A stretch of DNA of 64,000 nucleotides from the NCBI GenBank assembly GCA_021800165.1, contig JAJYZF010000011.1:1-64000 (forward strand). The letters run 5' to 3'. The notes below the pieces were generated by a model. That model was given only the letters and a program-made list of their open reading frames with translations, searched no databases and had not been told where the DNA came from. Below, one piece after another: positions 26,888 through 36,276 of this stretch. Position 1 is the stretch's first letter. Every line of letters begins with the position of its first letter. This DNA is from Planctomycetota bacterium. Its GTDB lineage: Bacteria; Planctomycetota; Phycisphaerae; WQYP01. The translations under genes and the position numbers were made by a program.

Positions 26888-27355
26888 ATGCCTCCTTTAC
26901 TTCCCACGGTTGGTCAATTACGTCAGGCGGTTGGCATTTTTGTGGAGCACGCTTATAAGGACGCTGCCATTCCGCCCGCGGTGACGCAGCGTGTTGCTCC
27001 ACTTGATACCGCAGCCGATGAGGCACCGGTTCAGCCGCAGTGGTTTGAAACTCAATTGCAGAATAACCGTACTTCGTACGTGTTGCGCCTGGGCCATCGA
27101 ACCTATCCGCACATGAAGCTGGTGCTGGAGGAGTCTCCGGATGGCACCGGCTACTTTTTTCGTGCCGATGCGCACGACCGCCACCTGCACGCGCCGCAAG
27201 GCTCGGCTGATGCCAAGGCGCTGGAGGAACTTCGTCGGGTTAATCTGCGCCTGGTGGAAACCATTGAACAGGCCTGGGCTAAAGTGCGTATTCCTACTTT
27301 TCGCCAATACCTGCGCCAGGCGGTGGAACGCAGCGCCCAGTCTTTAAAGTCCTGA
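26888..27355 (+). CDS. Conserved hypothetical protein, about 155 residues
   Basis: The product is soluble and mixed alpha/beta. Its middle half, WFETQLQNNRTSYVLRLGHRTYPHMKL followed by an acidic strand and FFRADAHDRHLH, reads like a compact beta-sheet with several His, and the last 50 residues are helical (AKALEELRRVNLRLVETIEQAW). No catalytic signature is visible. GGAG lies eight bases before the ATG; an upstream in-frame ATG lacks one. The composition and third-base bias look like real coding sequence. It is divergent from the response regulator, and no gene follows on this strand for over 3 kb. Confidence 0.6.
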   Translation: MPPLLPTVGQLRQAVGIFVEHAYKDAAIPPAVTQRVAPLDTAADEAPVQPQWFETQLQNNRTSYVLRLGHRTYPHMKLVLEESPDGTGYFFRADAHDRHLHAPQGSADAKALEELRRVNLRLVETIEQAWAKVRIPTFRQYLRQAVERSAQSLKS

Positions 27356-28003
27356 AGCGACGCTGGGGCACGCAGCGATGGCTCACCCATGCTATTTTCT
27401 TCTTAAGATAGTCAAGGCGATGAAAGAGCAGGGGGGGCTTGACTGCCATCCAAGCAGGGGATCTGGCCTATTGACGTAAGGCCAAGATATGATCGCCTTT
27501 GGGCGGGTGGTTTGCTTTATGCCGCAGGCCCCGCTATGATTATCCACCTCGCCGGATGGGCTTGGTCGATGCGGTTAAGAATCGGCCAAGACTTGGCAAG
27601 CAATGGCCCCACTTGGTGGTGGTAGGCCGACTTCCGGGGCAGGCGGCTTAAAAATATGAGCTTTTATTAAAGCTTTAGGTTGTAGTAAGCCGATAAAAAT
27701 AGTGCTTGAAGAAGCAAAAATGCCAGCCGGACGGTTGGCCAAGGGATTTTGTTAGAGAGCTATACGATCTTCCTCCCATAACATAGGCCGCCCACTGTGC
27801 TGTAACAGTTGGCGGCCTATTTTTTTTCCGCTTCCGCGGCCTTGGTGTAGCGGCAAAGTATTGGCTCTGACTGTGAATCGGCCCGGACGAGGTGAACCCC
27901 CGGTCCGCAACAATATCTCGGGCAGTCATTTCTAAAAAAGACCGTGGATCAGAATATAAAACCGGCATGTCCGCAGTCGGCAGAAGCGCAGGGCCGGCTC
28001 TCA
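27356..28003 (+). other. Gene-free interval with possible structured RNA
   Basis: No protein frame is supported. Several inverted repeats are visible: GGGCGGGTGG (27499-27508) can pair with CCACCTCGCC around 27544-27553, AGCTTT/AAAGCT lies at 27659-27674, and GCCAGCC/GGTTGGC at 27722-27739. They are followed by a strong intrinsic terminator at 27783-27827. A non-coding transcript ending at that terminator, or a long 3' leader of the preceding gene, would explain this. I could not match it to 6S, tmRNA, RNase P, SRP RNA or a known riboswitch by eye. Confidence 0.35.
27783..27827 (+). terminator. Strong rho-independent terminator
   Basis: A 15-base stem (ATAGGCCGCCCACTG with CAGTTGGCGGCCTAT, one mismatch) encloses the loop TGCTGTAA and is followed directly by eight T. 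The T tract is only on the plus strand side, so it ends plus-strand transcription. It lies 430 bases after the last plus-strand gene, which is unusually far. Confidence 0.85.
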
Positions 28004-28699
28004 TTACGGAACCTGGCAACGTTCGCCGGGTTTAAGCGCAAAGCCCTGCAAAAAACCGGGATGTCCCCGCTTTTTAAGTGCCTCCACGAAGGCGGCTCCG
28101 TCCTGCCGGATCGGATCAAACGTGTTGTAGTGAATGGGTACTACCGATTTAGCCTGCAACATTTCCGCGGCTTGCAAGCCATGCGCCGGCCCCATGGTAA
28201 AACAATCTCCAATCGGTAAAAAGGCCAGATCAATCCGCCAGAGCTTGCCGATGAACGCCATGTCCGAAAACAGGCCGGTATCGCCGGCAAAATAAATCAC
28301 CTTCCCCCCGATTTCCACAACCCAGCCGCCCGCGACACCGCCCGGCGTACCATCGGCAAAGGTGCTGGTATGAAAAGCCATGGTCAGCGTGGCCCGGCCA
28401 AAGGGAAAATTCATACCGCCCCCGGTGTTCATTCCCACCGTTTTCAATTTTTGCCGTCCAAAATATTCGGCTATCTCGTAGTTGGCAGCAATCGGTGCGC
28501 CGGTGCGCTGGGCAATTCGCGCTGCGTCATCCACATGATCAAAATGGGCATGGCTTAACAAAATAAAAGACGGATGCACCTGCCCGGACTTTACATCTGC
28601 CAGCGGATTATGATCATAAAATGGATCAATTTGAACACAATGCCGGTCCGATTTTAGTTCCACGCACGAATGACCATGATAAACCACCTCCACCGCCAT
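28004..28699 (-). CDS. UPF0173-type metal-dependent hydrolase
   Basis: This 231-residue metallo-beta-lactamase-fold protein has the metal-binding motif LLSHAHFDHVDD, the downstream FAGDTGLFSDM block with the bridging Asp and the C-terminal VPIHYNTF histidine motif. It is the layout of the UPF0173/YtkL family, whose substrate is not settled. AAGGAG eight bases before the ATG decides the start. It follows recJ on the same strand after about 115 bases. No export signal is present, so it is cytosolic. Confidence 0.88.
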   Translation of the reverse strand: MAVEVVYHGHSCVELKSDRHCVQIDPFYDHNPLADVKSGQVHPSFILLSHAHFDHVDDAARIAQRTGAPIAANYEIAEYFGRQKLKTVGMNTGGGMNFPFGRATLTMAFHTSTFADGTPGGVAGGWVVEIGGKVIYFAGDTGLFSDMAFIGKLWRIDLAFLPIGDCFTMGPAHGLQAAEMLQAKSVVPIHYNTFDPIRQDGAAFVEALKKRGHPGFLQGFALKPGERCQVP

Positions 28700-28813
28700 A
28701 TCGGATCTCCTTGACAAGAATCACACGGCTTGTAAAACGCCACCGCTGCCGCGCACCGACAAATTATAGCCATCCCGGCCCGGATAATGGGGCTATCCCG
28801 CCCGGCCGACATT

Positions 28814-30607
28814 TCACGCGCACACCGCCGCCGGTGCCGCAAACGCCTCGCGATCCGATCGCGCCGCATCCAGCAAATGCATTTCGATCCGACGGCGGCC
28901 CTGATATTCGCTGATCTTCGGTTCAAACACCAGATCCAGCATCAAACCTGCATAGAGCGATTCACCCAACATGCCCATACGAAAGCCAATCGCATGAGAC
29001 AAAATACCATCGGCGTTAAGTTGCAACTGCAAATGGGTGCCCCCCGCGCCCACCCGTCGTGGCGGGGCTTGGATGCGAGCCTGACGCAAAGCAAACCGGG
29101 GGCGCGGATTACCATGGCCGAATGGGGCCATCTTTTCCAGCCATTCCACCAGTTCCGTGGTAAGCTGCCGCGATTCCACCCATCCATCGACCGCCATGGA
29201 AGCAACAAACGCATTTGCCGGTATGTGTTGCTGCACATAATCGCAGAAACGCTGCCGAAATAACTCCAAATTTGTATGGGCCAGACGCACCCCGCCCGCG
29301 GCCGCGTGACCACCACCGCTGATAAGCAAATCCCGGCACGCCTCTATGGCCAGATGCAGATCCAAGCCCGGGATGCTTCGGGCTGATCCGCCCGCCACCT
29401 GTCCATCCGTGGCCAGTACAAAGGTCGGTCGATGAAACGCCTCCACCAGCCGCGAAGCCACTATTCCCACCACCCCCGCATGCCAGCCCTGTTGCCACAC
29501 CACCAGGCCCGGCGGCAAGTCGGTCATGGTTTTCACCTGGGCCATGGCCGCTTCAACTATCTTGCGTTCCGTGGCCTGGCGCTGAGTATTTTGCTTTTCC
29601 AGGAATTGCGCGATCTCCGCGGCCCGCGCCGGGTCGGAGGTGGTCAGCAATTCCACGGCCAGCGCCGCATGGTCCATACGACCCGCGGCATTCAAACGCG
29701 GGGCTAAAAAATAGCCGACTGCCGTGCCATCGATTTTTCGATCGGCAAATCCGGCGGCCGCCAGCAGGGCCTGAATACCCACAAATTCACTGCGTGGAAT
29801 CTGGGCCAGCCCGTGCTTGACGAGAATTCTGTTTTCCCCCATCAGGGGCACGACATCCGCGATCGTAGCCAGCGCCACCAGCCCCAAAAACTCCATCAAC
29901 AGATGGCGATAGGTGCCGGGCAGCGGCGGGGAACCGCACAAGCGATTGGCTGTGGCCCAGGCCAGCTTAAAGGCCACGCCGGCACCGCATAAATTGGCAT
30001 TGGGATACGCAGGTTCCCCCAGCAGGGGATGAATGATGGCGTGCGCTTCCGGCAGGGCCGCACCAGGAGTATGATGATCGCTGACAATGACTTTTAGTCC
30101 CAGGCTGCGGGCTTTGGCCACCGGTTCCAGCGCCGTGATTCCGCAATCGATACTGATCAACAGGTCGCATCCCTCCGCGGCAATGCGTTCGACCGCGGGC
30201 ACCGACATTCCGTAGCCTTCCTCCACCCGATGCGGTATGTAGTAACGCACCTCCGCGCCGGCGGTTTTCAACATCCGCCACAACATGGCCGTGCCGGTAA
30301 TTCCATCCACATCGTAATCGCCAAAGAGCACAATCCGCTGCCGCCGGCCGACGGCCAAGGCAATGATTTCCGCCGCGGCCGCCATGCCGTGCAGCAGTTC
30401 CGGCCCATGCAGCCGCGTGAGTCGCGGATCCAGAAATTCCCGCGCCAACTCCACACTGTTGAGCGATCGGGCCACGAGAAGTCGGGCCATGATCTGATCA
30501 CATTGCAGCTCCCGGCATAACCGGATTTCGTCCGCGGTGGGGGGCTGCGTGGCCGGCAGTTGCCAGCGTCTCTTTTTGAATCCAACTGCTTCCGTGCCGT
30601 TGGGCAT
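28814..30607 (-). CDS. recJ: Single-stranded-DNA-specific exonuclease RecJ
   Basis: RecJ degrades single-stranded DNA 5' to 3' in recombinational repair, mismatch repair and base excision. The 597-residue product has the DHH-family motifs: FGDYDVDGITG, LISIDCGI, VIVSDHHTPG and, in the DHHA1 part, SGGGHAAAGG. A C-terminal OB-fold region follows. GAGGTGA is four bases before the ATG. It follows purQ on the same strand. All metal-binding motifs look intact and the length is close to the usual 560-600. Confidence 0.94.
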   Translation of the reverse strand: MPNGTEAVGFKKRRWQLPATQPPTADEIRLCRELQCDQIMARLLVARSLNSVELAREFLDPRLTRLHGPELLHGMAAAAEIIALAVGRRQRIVLFGDYDVDGITGTAMLWRMLKTAGAEVRYYIPHRVEEGYGMSVPAVERIAAEGCDLLISIDCGITALEPVAKARSLGLKVIVSDHHTPGAALPEAHAIIHPLLGEPAYPNANLCGAGVAFKLAWATANRLCGSPPLPGTYRHLLMEFLGLVALATIADVVPLMGENRILVKHGLAQIPRSEFVGIQALLAAAGFADRKIDGTAVGYFLAPRLNAAGRMDHAALAVELLTTSDPARAAEIAQFLEKQNTQRQATERKIVEAAMAQVKTMTDLPPGLVVWQQGWHAGVVGIVASRLVEAFHRPTFVLATDGQVAGGSARSIPGLDLHLAIEACRDLLISGGGHAAAGGVRLAHTNLELFRQRFCDYVQQHIPANAFVASMAVDGWVESRQLTTELVEWLEKMAPFGHGNPRPRFALRQARIQAPPRRVGAGGTHLQLQLNADGILSHAIGFRMGMLGESLYAGLMLDLVFEPKISEYQGRRRIEMHLLDAARSDREAFAAPAAVCA

Positions 30608-30683
30608 GAAATCACCTCAAAGCGCTGGCCGACAATCCTCCGGCCACTCCGATTTTACCTCTGGCTCGGCTCTCTCCGGTAGC

Positions 30684-31502
30684 TTACACCGTGACGGCCA
30701 TATTCCGCCGTATGAAGTCCACCGCATTTTTAAATAGTTCCAGGCCGGCCGGTGCGGGCGGTAATTGCTGCCGCGTCCACGTCGGATGCAGGTACGAATT
30801 GATAAAGCGCTCCGGATGCGGCATCATGCCCAGCACACGACCGGTCACATCGCAAACCCCGGCAATTCCGTCCATGCTGCCGTTGGGATTGTCCGGCCAA
30901 GCCTGGGCGACATTCCCGGCGGGATCGATATAGCGAAACGCCACCTGGTCATTGGCCCGCAGGGCTTCCAGCACGCCTGGATCGCGCACCACAAAGCGTC
31001 CTTCGCCGTGCGCAATCGGCAAATCCAGACATTTGTCCTGACCCATCCATGGGCAATGGGCCGAGGTGCTGCGCACGCGAATCCAGCGGTCTATAAACCG
31101 TCCATTGCTATTATCCGTGAGCGTCGCCGGAAAAGCATCGCCCGGGCTTAATTGCGGCATCGGGCCGGGCAGCAGCCCCGCCTTCACCAGAGCCTGAAAT
31201 CCGTTGCATATTCCCAAAATCATCTTGCCGTCGGCAATCCATTGTTGCAGGGCCTCGCCCAGATGATGAACGAGCTGATTGGCCAGAATGCGGCCGCTGG
31301 CAATATCATCGCCGTAGGAAAAGCCCCCCGGCAAACCTAAAATCTGATAATCCGCCAACCGGCCCGGATTGGCCATCAGCCCGTTGATATGCACGGTGTC
31401 GACATGAGAACCCGCCATTTCAAATGCCAACGCCAATTCGCGGTCGCAGTTGGTGCCCGCTGTGCGAAGCAGAATTGTTTGAACCGGCGAGGCATCCATC
31501 AT
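30684..31502 (-). CDS. purQ: Phosphoribosylformylglycinamidine synthase subunit PurQ
   Basis: PurQ is the glutaminase subunit of FGAM synthase in purine synthesis; it supplies ammonia to PurL. The roughly 272-residue product has the class I amidotransferase motifs LGLPGGFSYGDD, the nucleophile Cys in GICNGFQALV and the MMPHPERF catalytic His block. AAGGA precedes two adjacent ATGs, either of which could be used. At about 270 residues it is longer than the 225-residue Bacillus subunit, as in several other phyla. PurL and PurS are not in the window. Confidence 0.92.
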   Translation of the reverse strand: MMDASPVQTILLRTAGTNCDRELALAFEMAGSHVDTVHINGLMANPGRLADYQILGLPGGFSYGDDIASGRILANQLVHHLGEALQQWIADGKMILGICNGFQALVKAGLLPGPMPQLSPGDAFPATLTDNSNGRFIDRWIRVRSTSAHCPWMGQDKCLDLPIAHGEGRFVVRDPGVLEALRANDQVAFRYIDPAGNVAQAWPDNPNGSMDGIAGVCDVTGRVLGMMPHPERFINSYLHPTWTRQQLPPAPAGLELFKNAVDFIRRNMAVTV

Positions 31503-31685
31503 GGCTTCCTTTTCCGAACCAGACACCATTATCGCACACGCCGGTTCCGTGGCAACCCAGTAATTGGTCAGAGCTTTCAACCATCAAGACCCGGGAGGCA
31601 AGCTTTTTTTCGCGGGCGGATCATCCCGCCAGCGGTTATACTTCGTGCGTGGCCCGTCGGTGTGGTCCGCGGACTTGGATGATCA

Positions 31686-32858
31686 ATGGATTCACCCGCA
31701 ACAAACCGTATCAGTGTCAGTGTTATTGTGCCCACCTATGGCGAGGCCGAAAATTTGCCGGCGCTGGTGGCTCAGGTTGCCAAGGCCTTTAACGCCCGCG
31801 GCTGGCGGTGGGAGATTATTGTTGTCGATGACAACTCGCCCGATGCCACCTCCACCGTGCTGGCCGCGCTGGTCCAAGATCATCCCCAGCTTCGCTTTTT
31901 AATTCGCAAGGAAGATCGCGGCCTTTCCTCGGCGGTGCTGGCCGGCTTTGCCATGGCCCGCTTTGACTATCTGGTGGTGATGGATGCCGACCTTAGCCAT
32001 CCGCCGGAAATGGCCCCCGCCCTGGTTGAACCCTTATTGGACAACCGGGCCGATTTTGTCATTGGTTCCAGAAATATTCCCGGCGGGCGCACCGAGAGCT
32101 GGGGGATCTTCCGTTGGCTCAACAGTGCCGTCGCCACCGCCCTGAGCCGGCCGTTTGTCGGACGGGTGCGGGATTCCATGGCCGGTTTTTTCGCCCTGCG
32201 CCGCCAACTGCTGGCGGATTGCGATGCGCTGAACCCGATTGGTTATAAAATCGGTCTGGAATTGATCGTCAAAGGCCGTGTGCGGCGGATCGTGGAAGTG
32301 CCCATTGTGTTCCGCAACCGCACCCGTGGTAAAAGCAAACTGACGCTGGCCGAACAATTCCGCTACCTGGAACATCTATCGCGGCTTTACGACTACCAGT
32401 TTCCCCGCGGTTCACCGCGGGTGAAATTTCTGATTGTCTGCGCCTGTGGGGCACTGGTGGGACTGGGCACAATGGCTTTGCTGGTGCGGATGGCCCAGAC
32501 CGGATTTTTGCCGGCTTTGGGCCTGGGTCTGCTGGCCATGATTCTGATAACGCTGCTCTTTTTTGCGCGCTATGTACGCACACAGCGGGATTTTATCCGC
32601 ATGAAACGCCCCTACCTGGAGTTTTTTCTCATCAGTTCCGGGGAATGGTGCGCCGGTGTGCTGACCGGCTGGGCGGCGCACCACGGCTGCGGAATGCTGG
32701 GCAGCGCTCTTTTGGCCGTGGGTGCTCTGGTGGCGGTGCGCTACGTGCTAAGAAAAGTGTTTCTGCACGATGTACGTGGCCTTCGCGGCGAGCGGTTGGT
32801 ACCGGTCAGAGAGGCCGGATCGCTGAAAAAATCTCCATCCGCTTCAGGCGCATCCTGA
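31686..32858 (+). CDS. Polyprenol-phosphate glycosyltransferase (GT2) with C-terminal membrane region
   Basis: The 390-residue protein starts with a dolichyl-phosphate-mannose-synthase-like GT2 domain: VSVIVPTYGEAENLP, VVDDNSPD, VVMDADLSHPPE and RGKSKLTLAEQFRYL. From about residue 240 it has four hydrophobic helices, like the GtrA-type membrane domains fused to such enzymes. It probably transfers a sugar from a nucleotide donor to a lipid phosphate on the inner membrane face, for envelope glycans or protein glycosylation. It stands alone on the plus strand between minus-strand genes. Confidence 0.85.
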   Translation: MDSPATNRISVSVIVPTYGEAENLPALVAQVAKAFNARGWRWEIIVVDDNSPDATSTVLAALVQDHPQLRFLIRKEDRGLSSAVLAGFAMARFDYLVVMDADLSHPPEMAPALVEPLLDNRADFVIGSRNIPGGRTESWGIFRWLNSAVATALSRPFVGRVRDSMAGFFALRRQLLADCDALNPIGYKIGLELIVKGRVRRIVEVPIVFRNRTRGKSKLTLAEQFRYLEHLSRLYDYQFPRGSPRVKFLIVCACGALVGLGTMALLVRMAQTGFLPALGLGLLAMILITLLFFARYVRTQRDFIRMKRPYLEFFLISSGEWCAGVLTGWAAHHGCGMLGSALLAVGALVAVRYVLRKVFLHDVRGLRGERLVPVREAGSLKKSPSASGAS

Positions 32859-32883
32859 CGCCGGCATGGCCGCTGCGGCTTGG

Positions 32884-34011
32884 TCACTGCGGATTTGGCC
32901 AGGAAGCATCCACAAAACGGCCGGCCTCGAGAATGGTTTGGCCGTCCATCTCGATGCGACACCCGGGGCGGCGCAGATCGCAGACCATATCCCAGTGCAG
33001 GCCGCTGTCATTCTTGCCGCCGGTTTCCGGATAGGCCGCTCCCAGCGCCGCGTGGCAGGTGCCGCCGATTTTTTCATCAAAGAGGGTGTTCTTGGTGTAT
33101 TGGCGAATGGCAAAGTTGGTGCCGATGGCAAACTCGCCGAGTATTTTCGCGCCCGCATCCTGTTCCAGCATGGCCAGCAAAAATTCCTCCCCTTTGGAGG
33201 CCCGGGCCGCTACCACTTTCCCGGCCTTGAATGTTAATTCAATGTCATGGCATTCCCGTCCATGGTGCACCGCGGGAAAACTGTAGCGAATGGTGCCGTT
33301 CACCGCATCTTCAATCGGGCCGGTGAAAACCTCGCCATCGGGAAAATTTTCATGGCCGCAGCAGTTGATCCATTTTCTGCCCTGCACGCCGAGCCGTAAA
33401 TCGGTGCCCTGCCCCACCACATGAATTTCACGGGCTTTATCCAGCACATCCACCAGGCGCTGTTGCCGTTCGCTGATTTTCTGCCAGGCTGCAACCGGGT
33501 CGGCCAGATGCAGCAGGCCGCCCTGAAAGACAAAATCTTCATATTCCCGCAATGACATTTCCGCATCCTGGGCGCTGGCCTGCGTGGGATATTGGGTGCC
33601 CACCCAGCGCAATTTCCCCTGGGCGGCCCGTTCCAAAAAACGTCGGCTGATGGGCTTGCGGGCCTGGGCGGCGGCGGCCTGCTTCCGCGGGTCCACATTG
33701 CTCATGCTTTTGGTGTTTTCGTCCGCCCAGATTCCCAGCGAAACATCAATATGATCCACCACAAAACTGTTGATCGGCGAGACGTATTGCAGTTGCGCTT
33801 CACTGGCCACCCGATAAAACGCTTCTTCCATGGCATCGGAAACCACGCTTACAAACGGATGGCCGCCGGCTTTGAGCACCTGTTCGTAAATGGCTTCCAG
33901 GAGCGGCAACCCCACCGATTCCCCACTGATTCGGCATAAGTCACCCGGTTTTACACCCGCTGAATAGCCCACCAAAACCGAGGCCAGCTTGTCCAATCGT
34001 TGGTCACGCAT
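32884..34011 (-). CDS. M29-family aminopeptidase
   Basis: This 375-residue cytosolic metallopeptidase resembles thermophilic aminopeptidases of family M29. Visible blocks are NPxVSP-like YVSPINSFV, the C-terminal half with FPDGEVFTGPIEDAVNGTI, ARASKGEEFL, GEFAIGTNF and the metal-binding GGTCHAALGAAYPETGG...HWDMVCD region. AGGAG stands six bases before the ATG. It is last in a minus-strand run of seven genes from 40.1 kb, though gaps suggest separate transcripts. Substrate preference cannot be read from the sequence. Confidence 0.9.
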   Translation of the reverse strand: MRDQRLDKLASVLVGYSAGVKPGDLCRISGESVGLPLLEAIYEQVLKAGGHPFVSVVSDAMEEAFYRVASEAQLQYVSPINSFVVDHIDVSLGIWADENTKSMSNVDPRKQAAAAQARKPISRRFLERAAQGKLRWVGTQYPTQASAQDAEMSLREYEDFVFQGGLLHLADPVAAWQKISERQQRLVDVLDKAREIHVVGQGTDLRLGVQGRKWINCCGHENFPDGEVFTGPIEDAVNGTIRYSFPAVHHGRECHDIELTFKAGKVVAARASKGEEFLLAMLEQDAGAKILGEFAIGTNFAIRQYTKNTLFDEKIGGTCHAALGAAYPETGGKNDSGLHWDMVCDLRRPGCRIEMDGQTILEAGRFVDASWPNPQ

Positions 34012-34083
34012 AATTTCTCCTGTGTGCGTCGGTAACCGGTTAATCCATCATGGCCGTCAAGCGGGTCCGTACCCAAGCCGACC

Positions 34084-36276
34084 TTAGTGGTTCACGGGCG
34101 GCAGGGGGGCAGCGCCCAGCACGGCTACGGCGTGGCGCAACATCTTTTTGGCTGCCGCGGTTCGCCCCAGATTTTCATTGTACCCCGCATCATTGAGCCA
34201 GTCAGCCGCCATCTGAAAATGCCCCATCGCCGATCGCAGCAGGGCATTGCCCGGCGGGAAAGTGGCGGCCTTGAGAAACAAGGTGCTAAACGAATTGACC
34301 TTGGTCGGCAATGCCGGATTAAGCGCTCGGCAGGCCACCGCCAGAGCGTGTATCGCCGGTGCGGCCTGATCAAACGTAAGCCAGTTATCTCCCCGGGGAC
34401 TGCCGCCGGTGGCCACAATGTATTGCATTTCCAGGGCTTCCTGCAATTCACGATTCAACATCTCCCGTGGCGTGCTGGCTATAAACCAAGCTCCCCAACC
34501 ATTGAGACGATGCAGCGGCTTGGCCCGGGTTTCCAGCAAAGCCAGATCCCGCGTACAACGGAAGACCAGCAGTTCGCGCTGCAATGTGGCCACATAGCCG
34601 CCGGGACTGATGTGCCGCTGGGCCAGGGAGTTGATAAGCTCGCGCTGCGTGGCCAGAAACAGCTTGATGAACTGGTCATACTTTCCGCCACTCAAACGTT
34701 GAATAATTTTATCCGGCGCATGGTGCGGCATGGCCAGGCGAATGTGAGCCAGAACGGCCAGGGATGATTGCATCCGCTGAAAATCACGGGCCCCACGGGT
34801 CATGGCATCCGGCTGGGACCCTATGTCCCGTGTCCAGCGCACGATATTGCGCTGCACGCCATTGATCGGCACCGGACGGTAAATCAGGGCCTGGCTTTGT
34901 ACCGCCGCCATGGCCAGCAACAGTCGCAGATTTTTGGTGATGGTCGCCAGTCGGCTAGTGGCATCCTGCACCGCGCTGTTGCTGTAGCCGTCCATCAACA
35001 TGAGGGTGGTTCGTTGGATAATTTTGGCCGCGGCTTCCTGACAACGCTGCCACGCTTGCTGCTGCGGTCCCGCGGGCGCGTTGGCGGCGACGATCGCAAA
35101 AGCACTGTAACTTTGTATCATTTGTTCCAAAGCCTGCAGATGAGCCACGCCTGTCCGCGCCGTGCGCTGGTGGGCCAACTGGCGAATGGCCGAGTGCATC
35201 CGCAGGCCGATAACCACCTTGGTCCGCGGAGGCAAAGCTGCATCCTCCAATGTATTTAAGGCTCCGGCAATGAAGGCCAGCCGGGTAAGCCGCCGGGTGG
35301 CCGCCGCCCGAGTTCGCGGATCCTTAAACAGCAGCAACCCCACCAGCAATTCATGGTTGAGCCTGACTTGGGTGGCGGTGCCAAGGGCGGCGCTGGCCTG
35401 TAAATTTTCGGCCAAAGCCAACGTGCCCAGCATCAGCCGGTAATAACCTTCATCCGCGGCAATGAGATGGGCGGGGGAACCGGTCTGCATCTGATGCACG
35501 ATTTGCCGCAGGACGCGACGCACCTGCGGGAGCAAATTGGCCCGTTGGATATTCAAAAGAGTCTGGGCGATGGGTATCTCCCGGGCCGGCCCAACCGGGG
35601 TTGCCTCCTGCCCGGCGGCGGGAATCGGTGGCCACACCTGGGCTGGCGTCGGTGCCGGCGCATCAATGGCCAGCAGCGGCAACAGGGGGGATAAGACCTG
35701 ACGCACGTAGTGATGCAGCGCCGCTTTTGAATGGAGTCGCGCGCTAAAGGCCTTGCCCAGATTTTCAAACCGCCGCAGCGCCGCATAGCCGGCGATCATC
35801 GCGGGAGTGGGGGGGGCGCTGCCGGCGGCATTGGCGGCAAATACCCGCTTGACAATGGCCTGGTAGGCCGGTGCCGCCGCCGCCAGCTCATCCGCCCGCA
35901 ACGTCAGGCTCGCCTTCAGGTCGGCGTTGCGGGTGTGCCGGGCGGCCTTGTAGAAATGCCGTATGACGATCAGATAACTGATACGTACGTCGGTGGAGGT
36001 AAATTGACCGTTGGCCTGCGGCGGCACCGCTTCGAGCAAAGTAGCCAATTGGTTGTCCAGCCGGTCGATGGCGCGGTGCAGGCGGTGGGCGGGCTGGTTG
36101 ATCAGCGGCTGGGGAATATCCGCCCCGGCCACGCCGAGCCAAAGGACCGCCAGCAAGGTCGTTACCGCCATCGCGGCCCAACGGCTCCGGCGGGTGTGGG
36201 CCGTGCGGCTCCGCCAGGATGGCCGGTTGGCAACGGTCCTTTTAGACCGGCCTTGGGGATTGGTCCAGTTGTTCAT
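34084..36276 (-). CDS. Large exported helical protein, function unknown
   Basis: The 730-residue product has a basic N-terminal stretch of about 35 residues and then a hydrophobic segment (MAVTTLLAVLWLGVAG), so it is exported or anchored. The rest is almost all helical, Ala/Leu/Gln-rich and without any enzymatic motif. GAGG lies six bases before this ATG, which falls inside the end of the glycosyltransferase gene (35-base overlap), so the two are translationally linked. An internal ATG at 36171 would give a shorter signal peptide. Related in style, but not clearly in sequence, to the lipoprotein at 2.1-3.8 kb. Confidence 0.6.
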   Translation of the reverse strand: MNNWTNPQGRSKRTVANRPSWRSRTAHTRRSRWAAMAVTTLLAVLWLGVAGADIPQPLINQPAHRLHRAIDRLDNQLATLLEAVPPQANGQFTSTDVRISYLIVIRHFYKAARHTRNADLKASLTLRADELAAAAPAYQAIVKRVFAANAAGSAPPTPAMIAGYAALRRFENLGKAFSARLHSKAALHHYVRQVLSPLLPLLAIDAPAPTPAQVWPPIPAAGQEATPVGPAREIPIAQTLLNIQRANLLPQVRRVLRQIVHQMQTGSPAHLIAADEGYYRLMLGTLALAENLQASAALGTATQVRLNHELLVGLLLFKDPRTRAAATRRLTRLAFIAGALNTLEDAALPPRTKVVIGLRMHSAIRQLAHQRTARTGVAHLQALEQMIQSYSAFAIVAANAPAGPQQQAWQRCQEAAAKIIQRTTLMLMDGYSNSAVQDATSRLATITKNLRLLLAMAAVQSQALIYRPVPINGVQRNIVRWTRDIGSQPDAMTRGARDFQRMQSSLAVLAHIRLAMPHHAPDKIIQRLSGGKYDQFIKLFLATQRELINSLAQRHISPGGYVATLQRELLVFRCTRDLALLETRAKPLHRLNGWGAWFIASTPREMLNRELQEALEMQYIVATGGSPRGDNWLTFDQAAPAIHALAVACRALNPALPTKVNSFSTLFLKAATFPPGNALLRSAMGHFQMAADWLNDAGYNENLGRTAAAKKMLRHAVAVLGAAPLPPVNH

